NCBI GenBank assembly: GCA_040218815.1 | Contig: JAVJQS010000004.1 | Location: 785,662 to 849,661, forward strand | Origin: JAVJQS01 sp040218815 | GTDB lineage: Bacteria; Bacteroidota; Bacteroidia; Flavobacteriales_E; Vicingaceae | Length of the DNA stretch: 64,000 nt | Direction: 5' to 3' | In this document: in pieces, positions 17,347-25,693 of the stretch | How positions within the stretch are numbered: position 1 is the stretch's first letter | Layout of the letters: each line of letters begins with the position of its first letter | Notes under the pieces: model-generated | The model's database searches: none | What the model was told of the DNA's origin: nothing | The model's input: the letters and a program-made list of their open reading frames with translations, nothing else | Made by a program: the position numbers and the translations under genes

Positions 17347-18831
17347 CTAACTCCTAGATAAAATAAACCTCCTGCTTTCTTCAATCAAAGGATATAAAGT
17401 CACATCATCTTCAACAAAAGGTACTTTCTTTCTAAATTCAGCACGTAATTTTTCAATTTTATGAGAAGATTTCTCTTCCCTAAAATCCAATCCTTGACAA
17501 GCAGATAACCATTCCACTGCAATTACACGTTCAAAATTATCTACGACCCTCTTCAACTTTGTAGCTGCATTAGCACCCATGCTCACATGATCTTCTTGTC
17601 CATTCGAGGAATCAATAGTATCAACAGATGAAGGAGTGGCTAATTGTTTATTTTGGCTTACTGCTGAAGCTGCAGCATATTGCGCAATCATAAAGCCTGA
17701 ATTCAAACCTGGTTTTTTAACTAAAAAAGCTGGTAGTCCTCGCTGACCTGATACCAACTTATAAATTCTTCGTTCAGAAATTGAAGCCAACTCTGCTACT
17801 GCAATAGCTAAAAAGTCGAGTATTAATGCTAATGGTTGCCCGTGAAAATTTCCAGCGGAAATCACTTTATCTGCCTCAATAAAAACGGTTGGATTATCTG
17901 TCACGGAGTTTATCTCAGTTTCGACAACACTTTTTGCGTAGGCTATTGCATCCTTACTAGCTCCATGAACTTGAGGAATGCAACGCAGACTATAAGGGTC
18001 TTGAACGTACCTTTTCTCTCGCTTTGCAATTTCGCTTCCCTCAAGGTTTTCCAATATTTGCTTTGCTGTAACTTTTTGACCATTATGTGGTCGAACATCA
18101 TGCACTAAATGATCAAATGGAGATAACCCTCCATCAAAAGCATCCAAAGCAGCTGCTGCAATGGTATCTCCCCATGAACTTAAGTGTCTTAATCGAATCA
18201 ACGTATGAGTAGCAAAAGCACCCATGAATTGGGTACCATTCAATAATGCCAAACCTTCTTTTGATCTTAATACAATTGGCTCCCAGCCAAAATGTTTATT
18301 AATATCAGAACCACTCATGCGTTTTCCTTTAAAGTTTACTTCCCCTTCTCCTAAAAGTGGCAAAGCTAGGTGAGCTAAAGGAGCCAAATCACCTGATGCA
18401 CCCAAGGAACCCAATTCATAAACTACAGGATAAACTCCTTCATTGTAAAAATCAACTAAACGTTGTACTGTTTTCAATTGAACTCCAGAATAGCCGAAAG
18501 AAAGTGCATGAATTTTTAATAGTAACATCAAGCGTACTATTTCTTCTGATATCTCATCCCCCATTCCGCAAGCATGAGAAGTAACCAAGTTTCTTTGTAG
18601 TTTTTCTAAATCATCTTTTGAAATTTCAGTATCACAAAGCGAACCAAAACCGGTATTGATGCCATAAACTGGAGCCTCACTTCGTTCCATTTTTTCATCT
18701 AAATAATTACGACAAGCTTCGATTTTTTGCTCAGCAGACTTGCTTAAAGAGAGCGTTGAATTACTTTTTAAAATTTCTTCTAACTTTTCAAGTGAAAGAA
18801 AGTCTTCACTTATGGAATGATTTGATTTCAT
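17347..18831 (-). CDS. hutH: Histidine ammonia-lyase
   Basis: Deaminates L-histidine to urocanate, the first step of histidine degradation. The MIO cofactor-forming Ala-Ser-Gly is present at 145-147 (GSLGASGDLAPLAHLALPLL region). YGINTGFG at 56-63 and NFHGQPLAL carry other active-site residues of the family. The 494 residues match HutH. hisS lies 6 bp upstream on the same strand, so the two are likely co-transcribed. The rest of the hut pathway (hutU, hutI, hutG) is not in the window. A tyrosine or phenylalanine lyase of the same fold is a less likely alternative. Confidence 0.92.
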   Translation of the reverse strand: MKSNHSISEDFLSLEKLEEILKSNSTLSLSKSAEQKIEACRNYLDEKMERSEAPVYGINTGFGSLCDTEISKDDLEKLQRNLVTSHACGMGDEISEEIVRLMLLLKIHALSFGYSGVQLKTVQRLVDFYNEGVYPVVYELGSLGASGDLAPLAHLALPLLGEGEVNFKGKRMSGSDINKHFGWEPIVLRSKEGLALLNGTQFMGAFATHTLIRLRHLSSWGDTIAAAALDAFDGGLSPFDHLVHDVRPHNGQKVTAKQILENLEGSEIAKREKRYVQDPYSLRCIPQVHGASKDAIAYAKSVVETEINSVTDNPTVFIEADKVISAGNFHGQPLALILDFLAIAVAELASISERRIYKLVSGQRGLPAFLVKKPGLNSGFMIAQYAAASAVSQNKQLATPSSVDTIDSSNGQEDHVSMGANAATKLKRVVDNFERVIAVEWLSACQGLDFREEKSSHKIEKLRAEFRKKVPFVEDDVTLYPLIEESRRFILSRS

Positions 18832-18837
18832 ACTGAT

Positions 18838-20217
18838 TTAGTTTTTAACTTCAGCTTTAAGTTGTTTCAATAATTCGTCAACAGTTAACTTTTGCTGTTC
18901 ACCACTAATCATATTTTTTAAGGATAAATTGCCGCTTTTCATTTCATCCTCACCTACCATAATTACTGCTGGGATTTGCTTTTGGTCGGCGTATTTCATT
19001 TGCTTTTTAAGTTTAGCGCTATCTGGATAAAGTTCTGCAGCAATTCCTTCATCTCTTAGGCGTTCCAATATGGGCAAGCAATAAGCAGCCTCTTTAGCTC
19101 CAAAATTTACAAAGAGTACTTGAGTTGCAGCACTTAAGGCTCCTGGAAATAAATTCAATTCCTCCATTACATCAAAAATTCGGTCAGCTCCAAAAGAAAC
19201 GCCAACTCCTGAAGTGTTTGGCAATCCAAAGATGCCTGTTAAATCGGCATAGCGACCACCCCCGCAAATACTTCCCATTTGAACTTGGTTGCTCACCACT
19301 TCAAAAATAGCTCCAGTGTAATAATCTAAGCCCCTCGCCAAGGTAACATCTATTTCTACTTTCGCTTTTTTTAGTTGGAGTTGACTTAAACTACTCAACA
19401 TACTTTCCAACTCTTCAATTCCTTGTTGCGCTATTTCCGAAGTGCTTAAAAAATCTTTTAATTGGCTTAATATCTCTTCTGTCGACCCTTTTATTTCAAA
19501 CAGAGGCTGAATAGTTTCCAATTCGTTTGGTGTTAAGCCCTTTTCTGTCAGTTCTGCTTTAACTTTTTCTAAGCCAATTTTTTCTAACTTATCAATGGCA
19601 ACAGTAATTGGAACAATCATTTCTGGCTTGCCAATTAGCTCTGCAATACCGGTTAGTATTTTTCTGTTGTTGATTTTAATTGAGAAATCAGTTAAGCCTA
19701 ATCGGCTTAATACTTCATCAAAGAGCTTAATCAATTCTACTTCATTCAATAAGGAGTCTGAACCAATAATATCGGCATCGCACTGGTAAAACTCTCTGTA
19801 CCTTCCTTTTTGAGGTCGGTCTGCACGCCATACCGGCTGAATTTGAAAGCGCTTAAATGGAAACGAAATCTCATTTTGGTGCTGTACCACATAACGTGCA
19901 AAGGGAACGGTTAAATCGTATCGAAGTGCCTTTTCAGATATAGAAGCCGTAGTTGCAGATGAATTCTTATCATTTATTGCCTTGTAATCTGCCTTATTTA
20001 AATATTCACCAGAGTTTAATACGTTAAATATCAATCGATCCCCTTCTTCCCCGTATTTTCCAGTCAAGGTTTCACGGTTTTCCATGGTGGGTGTCTCAAT
20101 TTGCTCAAAGCCATACAACAAAAAGGCTTTCTTTAACACATCAAAAATATAATTACGCTTCGCCATTACCTGTGGCGAAAAATCTCTCATCCCTTTTGGA
20201 ATCCCAATTTTCTTCAT
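18838..20217 (-). CDS. hisS: Histidyl-tRNA synthetase
   Basis: Charges tRNA-His. The class II core is evident: the N-terminal PKGMRDFSPQ, motif 2 with FQIQPVWRADRPQKGRYREF, the His-binding ARGLDYYTGAIFEV, and GSICGGGRYADL. A C-terminal anticodon-binding domain starts at about residue 365 (VLFVNFG). I chose the ATG at 20215-20217; a TTG two codons upstream (20223) is possible but unneeded. It is the upstream member of a hisS-hutH pair, which puts charging and catabolism of histidine on one probable transcript. Confidence 0.95.
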   Translation of the reverse strand: MKKIGIPKGMRDFSPQVMAKRNYIFDVLKKAFLLYGFEQIETPTMENRETLTGKYGEEGDRLIFNVLNSGEYLNKADYKAINDKNSSATTASISEKALRYDLTVPFARYVVQHQNEISFPFKRFQIQPVWRADRPQKGRYREFYQCDADIIGSDSLLNEVELIKLFDEVLSRLGLTDFSIKINNRKILTGIAELIGKPEMIVPITVAIDKLEKIGLEKVKAELTEKGLTPNELETIQPLFEIKGSTEEILSQLKDFLSTSEIAQQGIEELESMLSSLSQLQLKKAKVEIDVTLARGLDYYTGAIFEVVSNQVQMGSICGGGRYADLTGIFGLPNTSGVGVSFGADRIFDVMEELNLFPGALSAATQVLFVNFGAKEAAYCLPILERLRDEGIAAELYPDSAKLKKQMKYADQKQIPAVIMVGEDEMKSGNLSLKNMISGEQQKLTVDELLKQLKAEVKN

Positions 20218-20223
20218 ATTCAA

Positions 20224-20349
20224 TCTTCAGTGTTCAATGTTCAATGTTCAATTTTCAAACTTCAGTTTTCAGTGTTCCTCCTTAAAAACCATATTACTCT
20301 TTTCTAAAGTCTAAAATCTAAGGTCTAAGTCCGCATTAGCGGAACAAAA
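20224..20349. repeat. Drifting short-word spacer
   Basis: A spacer between ettA and hisS with repeated words: TTCAATGTTCAATGTTCAA and CTTCAG/TTTCAGTGTTC, then CTAAAGTCTAAAATCTAAGG. A small palindrome, TCCGCATTAGCGGA, follows. No gene is seen. Confidence 0.55.
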
Positions 20350-22032
20350 TTATTTCACCAATTTGCGATACTTAAACTTGGTCACCTGATCGCCCAATCG
20401 CTTTCTTCGATTTTCTTCATATTCAGAAAACCCACCCTCAAAGAAATATACGTTGGCATCCCCTTCAAAAGCAAGAATGTGCGTACAAATTCTGTCTAAA
20501 AACCAGCGATCGTGAGAAATAACTACTGCACAACCGGCAAAATTCTCGATACCCTCTTCTAATGCTCGTAGAGTGTTGACATCAATATCATTGGTTGGCT
20601 CATCTAGTAACAACACATTGGCCTCAGTTTTTAAAGTCATGGCCAAATGCAAACGGTTTCTTTCTCCGCCGGAAAGCACTCCAACTTTTTTACCTTGGTC
20701 GCCTCCCATAAAGTTAAAACGCGACAAATAAGCTCTAGAGTTAATCACCTTACCTCCTATCTCCATTTGCTCATTTCCACCGGTAACTACCTCATATACT
20801 GTTTTATTTGGGTCTAAATCAGCATGTGCTTGATCTACATATCCAAGTTCTACAGTTGAACCAACTTTAAAGTCCCCTTTATCTGGAGATTCTTCCCCCA
20901 TAATCATCTTAAATAAGGTGGTTTTTCCTACCCCATTCGGTCCAATAATACCTACAATACCCGCAGGTGGTAATTTAAAGTTCAAGTTTTCATACAATAA
21001 GCGATCGCCGAAAGCCTTTGAAACATCAACTGCTTCAATTACTTCGTTACCCAATCTTGGTCCACTTGGAATAGGAATTTCTAAGTTTTGAACTTGTTCC
21101 TTTCCCCCTTCACTTAATAGTTTTTCATAATTCCCCAAACGTGCTTTAGACTTGCTTCGCTTTGCCTTTGGGTTCATTCGCGACCACTCTAGCTCCTTCT
21201 CTAAGTTCTTTCTGCGCTTGCTCTCCGACTTTTCTTCAGCCTTTAGTCGCTTTGATTTTTGCTCTAACCAAGAGGTGTAGTTTCCTTGAAACGGAATTCC
21301 TTCACCACGGTCTAATTCTAAAATCCAACCGGCAACATTATCTAAGAAATAACGGTCGTGTGTAACGGCTATTACCGTTCCTTTATATTGTTGCAGGTGT
21401 TGCTCTAGCCAAAAAACTGACTCAGCATCTAAGTGGTTGGTAGGTTCATCCAATAGCAATACATCTGGCTCTTGCAACAACAATCTGCATAAGGCTACTC
21501 TTCTGCGCTCTCCTCCTGATAAGTTTGCTACGGAAGCATCGGCATCTGGGCAACGTAAAGCATCCATTGCACGATTTAGCTTGGTATCAAGCTCCCATGC
21601 ATCTAGGGCATCAATTTTTTCTTGCAATTTGGCTTGCCGATTCATCAGCTCTTCCATTTTATTGCCATCGGCCAAAACAGCTGGATCGGCAAATTTCTCA
21701 TTAACTTCTTCGTATTCCTTTAAAACTTGCACTGTTTCAGCAGCGCCTTCTTCTACAATTTCTCGAACAGTTTTACTCTCGTCGAGCTTTGGCTCTTGTG
21801 ACAGCATTCCAACAGAATAGCCATCTGAAAAAACCACTTCCCCTTGGTAAGCAGTTTCTTTTCCAGCAATAATTCGCATTAAGGTAGATTTACCAGAACC
21901 ATTTAAACCAATGATACCAATTTTTGCACCATAGAAAAACGATAAATAAATATTTTTAAGGATTGGTTTACCTGAAGGTAGTGACTTGGTGAGGTTCACC
22001 ATTGAAAATATGATCTTCTTATCGTCTGACAT
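20350..22032 (-). CDS. ettA: ABC-F protein, energy-dependent translational throttle EttA
   Basis: A soluble ABC-F ATPase that binds the ribosomal E site and gates early elongation according to ATP/ADP. Two ABC domains are visible. Walker A motifs are GLNGSGKST and GPNGVGKTT, signatures are LSGGERRRVAL and LSGGERNRLHL, and Walker B segments are VLLLDEPTNHLD and VLLLDEPTNDID. The inter-domain linker (about 245-320) is rich in Lys/Arg/Glu as expected of the P-site tRNA-interaction motif. The 560 residues and the absence of membrane segments fit EttA better than Uup or resistance ABC-F proteins. It stands alone and is divergent from the RimB/RimK cluster. Confidence 0.93.
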   Translation of the reverse strand: MSDDKKIIFSMVNLTKSLPSGKPILKNIYLSFFYGAKIGIIGLNGSGKSTLMRIIAGKETAYQGEVVFSDGYSVGMLSQEPKLDESKTVREIVEEGAAETVQVLKEYEEVNEKFADPAVLADGNKMEELMNRQAKLQEKIDALDAWELDTKLNRAMDALRCPDADASVANLSGGERRRVALCRLLLQEPDVLLLDEPTNHLDAESVFWLEQHLQQYKGTVIAVTHDRYFLDNVAGWILELDRGEGIPFQGNYTSWLEQKSKRLKAEEKSESKRRKNLEKELEWSRMNPKAKRSKSKARLGNYEKLLSEGGKEQVQNLEIPIPSGPRLGNEVIEAVDVSKAFGDRLLYENLNFKLPPAGIVGIIGPNGVGKTTLFKMIMGEESPDKGDFKVGSTVELGYVDQAHADLDPNKTVYEVVTGGNEQMEIGGKVINSRAYLSRFNFMGGDQGKKVGVLSGGERNRLHLAMTLKTEANVLLLDEPTNDIDVNTLRALEEGIENFAGCAVVISHDRWFLDRICTHILAFEGDANVYFFEGGFSEYEENRRKRLGDQVTKFKYRKLVK

Positions 22033-22134
22033 GAATTTGTTTTTAAATTTTAGACAAATTTGTGAATTTAATCCCGTTTCTCCTCTATTTGCACAATATA
22101 ATTCTTATTCTTGAAGCATTACAATTAAATAGAT

Positions 22135-22566
22135 TTGAAGAACACTAAAACAACCTTAGGTAGAGCTGAATCAGTTGCATTTCCGGAACTGGGAATTGAA
22201 TCAATCGAAGCTAAAATTGATACTGGTGCATACTCTACAGCCATACATGCTAGTGAAATTTGGCTAGAAGAAGTTGGCGATACGGAAGTTCTAAATTTTA
22301 AATTACTAGATGCATCACATCCTGAATTTAAAGATGAAGTTTTTAAAAGTTCGAATTTCAAAAGGAAAAAAGTAAGAAGCAGCAATGGAAGGCTAGAGAA
22401 AAGATTTATTTTAAAAACTAAAATCATTCTAGGTGGAAAAAAAAGAGTCACCTATATTAGTTTAACAGATCGAAGTAAGATGAGGTATCCGGTGCTCATT
22501 GGAAGAAAAGTGCTAAAGAATGGTTTTTTAGTCGATGTATCGAAAAAGAATTTACACAAGAAATAA
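22135..22566 (+). CDS. Retropepsin-like protease (RimB / ATP-dependent zinc protease family)
   Basis: A 143-residue member of the family annotated as putative ATP-dependent zinc protease (PF05618), which has an aspartic retropepsin fold. The catalytic Asp-Thr-Gly is in AKIDTGAYSTAIHA (Asp29-Gly31). The SDRSKMRYPVLIGRKVL-like segment near the C terminus is typical. The start is TTG at 22135. It ends 6 bp before the RimK gene, the usual partner in many genomes, where it is thought to trim residues added by RimK. The substrate here is unknown. Confidence 0.85.
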   Translation: MKNTKTTLGRAESVAFPELGIESIEAKIDTGAYSTAIHASEIWLEEVGDTEVLNFKLLDASHPEFKDEVFKSSNFKRKKVRSSNGRLEKRFILKTKIILGGKKRVTYISLTDRSKMRYPVLIGRKVLKNGFLVDVSKKNLHKK

Positions 22567-22572
22567 AGAAAT

Positions 22573-23481
22573 ATGAAAATCGCAATATTATCACGGAACC
22601 CTAAACTATATTCTACCCGTCGGTTGGTTGAAGCTGCAGAAGAAAGAGGACATGAGGTTCGAGTTTTTGATCATACAAAATGCTACATAGTAAACGAAAG
22701 TCAAGAGCCGGCGCTCTATTATGGTAAAGAAAAAATTGAAGGCTATAATGCTGTAATTCCAAGAATTGGAGCTTCAGTAACTTTTTACGGGGCATCAATT
22801 ATTCGCCAGTTTGAGATGATGAAGATATTTTCAACAGTGAAATCTGTTGCTTTGACTCGTTCAAGGGATAAGTTGAGAAGTATTCAAATCCTTTCCCGAG
22901 AGAAAGTAAGTATACCAAAAACGGCTTTTGCAAAACATCCAAAAGATGTACCCCATTTGATCCGCACAGTGGGTGGAGCTCCTTTAATTATTAAAGTATT
23001 AGAAGGCACACAAGGGCTTGGTGTGGTATTAGCGGAGACACAGAAAGCTGCTAAATCGGTAATTGAAGCCTTTATGGGCATGAATGCAAACATTTTGGTT
23101 CAAGAATTTATAAAAGAAGCAGGAGGAGCTGACATTCGAGCATTTGTAGTCAATGGAAAAGTAGTAGGTGCTATGAAGCGTCAAGGAAAGGAAGGGGAAT
23201 TTCGTTCGAATATTCACCGAGGTGGGTCAAGCACAAAAATTAAATTGAAAAGAACGGAAATTAATGCAGCTGTTCGAGCAGCTAATGCAATGGGCTTAGG
23301 TATTGCTGGGGTTGACATGTTGCAATCAGAACGAGGTCCTTTGATTTTGGAAGTGAATTCATCACCTGGTTTAGAAGGTATTGAAGCCTCAACAAATGTT
23401 GACATTGCTTCACAAATTATTGAGTATGTTGAGATGAATGCGGATAAGAAAACAAAGTTGAAGGATAAGGTTGGAGTTTAA
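22573..23481 (+). CDS. rimK: RimK-family ATP-grasp amino-acid ligase
   Basis: A 302-residue ATP-grasp ligase. RimK of E. coli adds glutamates to the C terminus of ribosomal protein S6 and can make poly-glutamate. Matching segments include MKIAILSRNPKLYSTRRLVE, PRIGASVTFYG, the ATP-grasp lysine region PLIIKVLEGTQGLGVVLAET and the metal-binding end LILEVNSSPGLEGIE. It sits in a three-gene row with a retropepsin-like protease upstream and an AstE/AspA-like zinc hydrolase downstream. This suggests the modification can be removed or recycled. Whether S6 is the target is not shown by sequence. Confidence 0.92.
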   Translation: MKIAILSRNPKLYSTRRLVEAAEERGHEVRVFDHTKCYIVNESQEPALYYGKEKIEGYNAVIPRIGASVTFYGASIIRQFEMMKIFSTVKSVALTRSRDKLRSIQILSREKVSIPKTAFAKHPKDVPHLIRTVGGAPLIIKVLEGTQGLGVVLAETQKAAKSVIEAFMGMNANILVQEFIKEAGGADIRAFVVNGKVVGAMKRQGKEGEFRSNIHRGGSSTKIKLKRTEINAAVRAANAMGLGIAGVDMLQSERGPLILEVNSSPGLEGIEASTNVDIASQIIEYVEMNADKKTKLKDKVGV

Positions 23482-23746
23482 TGGATAATTGACAATTGAT
23501 AATGGATAATTGATAATTTAAACAGTTGATATTTGAAACTTGAAAGCTGAAAATAATAGTGAAGATTTTAGATTTTAGTTCCGCAATTGCGGAATTAGAT
23601 TTTAGAAAAATTTTGGATTTAAAATTCAATCAACCAAAAAACTCAGGATTAGACATTGAAAATTCCAAACTCCGCACTACAAACTCAAAATTCCAAACTC
23701 CAAACTCCACATTCCAAACTTTACATTCCAAACTCCACACTAATTT
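23482..23746. repeat. Drifting short-word spacer
   Basis: 265 bp without a credible gene. It holds GGATAATTGA-type words (23483-23520), then TTTTAGATTTTAG words around a perfect TTCCGCAATTGCGGAA palindrome (about 23579-23594). Last come about seven copies of a drifting ATTCCAAACTCC/ACT word (23660-23740). A 63-codon open frame across it is simply a translation of the repeats. Confidence 0.65.
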
Positions 23747-24691
23747 ATGAAAAGACAGTTATCAATAAATAGAGAAATTATACAAGCCGGGGAGAAGGCA
23801 GTAATCAATTTAAATATTGCACGACTTATCTCAGGCACTCAAATTGACTTGCCTATTCATGTCTATCGAAGTATGAATCCTGGTCCTGTAGTATTACTGA
23901 GTGGCGGTTTACACGGAGATGAAGTTGATGGGATTGAAATTATTCGCAGAATGATTAACAGCTCAGTGTTTGATAAACTTAATTGTGGTTCTGTAATAGC
24001 CATTCCTGTAATGAATATTTATGGATTTTTAAACTTTTCTCGAGAGGTGCCAGATGGAAAGGATGTAAACAGAAGCTTTCCAGGCAACAAAAAAGGTTCA
24101 CTAGCGGCATTGATGGCCTATAATTTAATGCAAAAGGTAGTAGCAGAAATAGATATTGGCATCGACTTTCATACAGGAGGAGCTAATCGCTATAATTCAC
24201 CACAAACACGATATAATCCAAAAGATGAACGTGCAAAAGAAATTGCTATGGCTTTTAATGCACCATTAAGCTTGGCTTCAAACTTAATTGACAAGTCACT
24301 GCGAAAGGAAGCTTATAAAATGGGAAAAAGCATTGTAGTTTATGAAGGAGGAGAATCCATGCGATTTGATGAAGATGCTATAAAAAAAGGAATTTTAGGT
24401 GCTAAAAATGTACTTAACCACTTAGGCATGATTGATTTTAAGTCTAAAAAAGTAAATAGTTATGATTGTTTAAGCAGCAGTTGGATTCGCGCAAAAAGTT
24501 CAGGGCTCATTCAACTTAAGGTAAACTCAGGAGAAGCAGTTGAAAGAAATCAACTACTAGCATTAATAACTGATCCATTTGGCAATTTTGAAACAAAAAT
24601 TAAAGCACCAAAAAAAGGGGTAATCATTGGCCACAGCAATGCTCCATTGGTGAATAAAGGAGACGCCTTGTTTCATTTAGGTACAATGTAA
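23747..24691 (+). CDS. Succinylglutamate desuccinylase/aspartoacylase-family zinc hydrolase
   Basis: A 314-residue M14-like metallo-hydrolase. Zinc ligands are visible as HGDE (His56, Glu59) and DFHTGG (His142); DVNRSFPG supplies the substrate-binding arginine (about Arg109). The last about 75 residues form a lipoyl/biotinyl-like beta barrel (GLIQLKVNSGEAVERNQLL). This branch differs from true AstE and AspA and often lies beside rimK genes, as here. I infer hydrolysis of an N-acyl or gamma-linked amino-acid bond made or handled by the neighbouring ligase. The ATG at 23747 follows the repeat-filled spacer. Confidence 0.85.
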   Translation: MKRQLSINREIIQAGEKAVINLNIARLISGTQIDLPIHVYRSMNPGPVVLLSGGLHGDEVDGIEIIRRMINSSVFDKLNCGSVIAIPVMNIYGFLNFSREVPDGKDVNRSFPGNKKGSLAALMAYNLMQKVVAEIDIGIDFHTGGANRYNSPQTRYNPKDERAKEIAMAFNAPLSLASNLIDKSLRKEAYKMGKSIVVYEGGESMRFDEDAIKKGILGAKNVLNHLGMIDFKSKKVNSYDCLSSSWIRAKSSGLIQLKVNSGEAVERNQLLALITDPFGNFETKIKAPKKGVIIGHSNAPLVNKGDALFHLGTM

Positions 24692-24880
24692 AGTACCAAA
24701 AGAGCGGAGTAAAAAGCTGCAAAGGAAATAGACATTCTAGAAGCAGCAGCATTACAAAAGGATTGTTTGAGCTTTTCACAATGTTAAAGTAAAAAAATAA
24801 TCACTCAACAGGTTGGTTTTGAGCGAATTGAAAATAAATATTTTTTTTATCTAAATAGCATCAAAACAGACTTTTTTTTC

Positions 24881-24888
24881 TAAATTTG
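24881..24888 (+). promoter_or_regulatory. -7 box upstream of tRNA-Asp
   Basis: TAAATTTG matches TAnnTTTG exactly and lies 38 nt before the tRNA 5' end, after a run of T. No clear -33 TTTG is present at the right spacing. The rest of the 24692-24926 gap shows nothing else. Confidence 0.45.
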
Positions 24889-24926
24889 CCGTCCTGCTAA
24901 AAAAGTAGAAAGTTCTTAAAAATATT

Positions 24927-25000
24927 GGTCCGGTAGTTCAGTTGGTTAGAATACCTGCCTGTCACGCAGGGGGTCGCGAGTTCGAGTCTCGTCCGGACCG
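24927..25000 (+). tRNA. tRNA-Asp (GTC)
   Basis: A 74-nt cloverleaf with acceptor GGTCCGG/CCGGACC and discriminator G. The D-arm has GTTGG, and the anticodon loop CTGTCAC gives anticodon GTC. The T-arm is GCGAGTTCGAGTCTCGT. CCA is not encoded. All conserved bases are present. It is the first gene of the tRNA region and is followed directly by a terminator. Confidence 0.97.
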
Positions 25001-25038
25001 CAAAGCCTTCCTCCTTTCGGTGGAGGGCTTTGTTTTTT
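25001..25038 (+). terminator. Terminator after tRNA-Asp
   Basis: CAAAGCC pairs with GGCTTTG, with an inner TCC/GGA extension, around a TTTCGG-type loop. A run of six T follows. It starts at the base after the tRNA and should separate it from tRNA-Arg. Confidence 0.85.
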
Positions 25039-25057
25039 AAAATATAATACCATAACT

Positions 25058-25331
25058 GGTCGAGTAGCTTCCTCCTTCTTCACTTAATGGCGAAATCGGC
25101 GGACAGGTAGCTTCGCTAATCGAAATGAAAGTAAGGAAGCTGTGGATAAAATATTGGTCGAGTAGCTTCCCGATAAGTTTCACTTTCGGGACAGGCAGCT
25201 TCGCTACTCGAAATGAAAGTAAGGAAGCTGTGGGTAAAATATTGGTCGAGTAGCTTCCCGATAAGTTTCACTTTCGGGACAGGCAGCTTCGCTACTCGAA
25301 ATGAAAGTAAGGAAGCTGTGGGTAAAATATT
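25058..25331 (+). repeat. Tandem array carrying copies of the tRNA-Arg 5' end
   Basis: Three units precede tRNA-Arg(TCT): 25058-25155 (98 bp, diverged), 25156-25243 and 25244-25331 (88 bp each, nearly identical). Each begins with GGTCGAGTAGCT, the first 12 nt of the tRNA, so the tRNA is the next item in phase at 25332. Each unit also carries the reverse complement of this end (GCTACTCGA at 25203-25211 and 25291-25299; one mismatch in the first unit). Each also carries CAGCTTC/GAAGCTG and TCCCGA/TCGGGA inverted pairs, so several alternative hairpins are possible. Confidence 0.9.
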
Positions 25332-25405
25332 GGTCGAGTAGCTCAGCTGGATAGAGCATCTGCCTTCTAAGCAGACGGTCACAGGTTCGAATCCTGTCTC
25401 GATCA
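25332..25405 (+). tRNA. tRNA-Arg (TCT)
   Basis: An intact 74-nt cloverleaf with acceptor GGTCGAG/CTCGATC (one G-U pair), D-arm GCTCAGCTGGATAGAGC, anticodon loop CTTCTAA (anticodon TCT) and T-arm ACAGGTTCGAATCCTGT, discriminator A. It reads AGA/AGG codons. It lies between an upstream array of its own 5' end and downstream copies of its 3' end, so it is the master copy of the surrounding repeats. Confidence 0.97.
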
Positions 25406-25448
25406 CTTGATGATCAAAAACGCTTTTAAAGCGGAAATGATATAAAGA

Positions 25449-25478
25449 AACCGCCAAGTTCACTTGAGCGGTTTTTTT
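25449..25478 (+). terminator. Terminator after tRNA-Arg(TCT)
   Basis: AACCGCCAAGT pairs with ACTTG-A-GCGGTT (one bulge) around a 2-nt loop, followed by a T7 run. It begins 43 nt after the tRNA. Confidence 0.85.
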
Positions 25479-25534
25479 ATGAATTAACGCAGAGCGCTAG
25501 CTCAAGCGTTTTTGGTCCATTTCACGGATAAATC

Positions 25535-25607
25535 AGGCTCACCGAAGGAAATCCTGTCTCGATCACTAGAGAATGAATCCTCGAAGCAATAGCTTCGGGG
25601 ATTTTTT
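25535..25607 (+). repeat. First degenerate copy of the tRNA-Arg 3' end plus hairpin
   Basis: AATCCTGTCTCGATCAC, identical to the tRNA 3' half of the T-arm and acceptor, recurs at about 25550-25566. Upstream, CAGG and CACCGAAGG replace the T-loop, as if the loop had gained a small hairpin. Downstream, AATCCTCGAAGC (25576-25587) pairs with GCTTCGGGGATT (25592-25603) before a T run, resembling the terminator that follows a tRNA. Confidence 0.8.
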
Positions 25608-25693
25608 GTTTGAAGGAGTGCCAAGCTCGCTTGAGTGCGAACTGTAAACTAAAAATCACTGCTATGCGATAGCATAGTGAAGGGATTCATTTT

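Noticed and set aside
23559..23750. A 63-codon plus-strand open frame before the AstE/AspA-like gene
   Set aside because: It only translates the drifting ATTCCAAACTCC words and runs into the next gene's start.
25116..25463. A 115-codon minus-strand open frame across the tRNA-Arg array
   Set aside because: It is antisense to the tRNA and its repeats; the ETGFEPVTVC-type peptide is the classic spurious translation of a tRNA gene.
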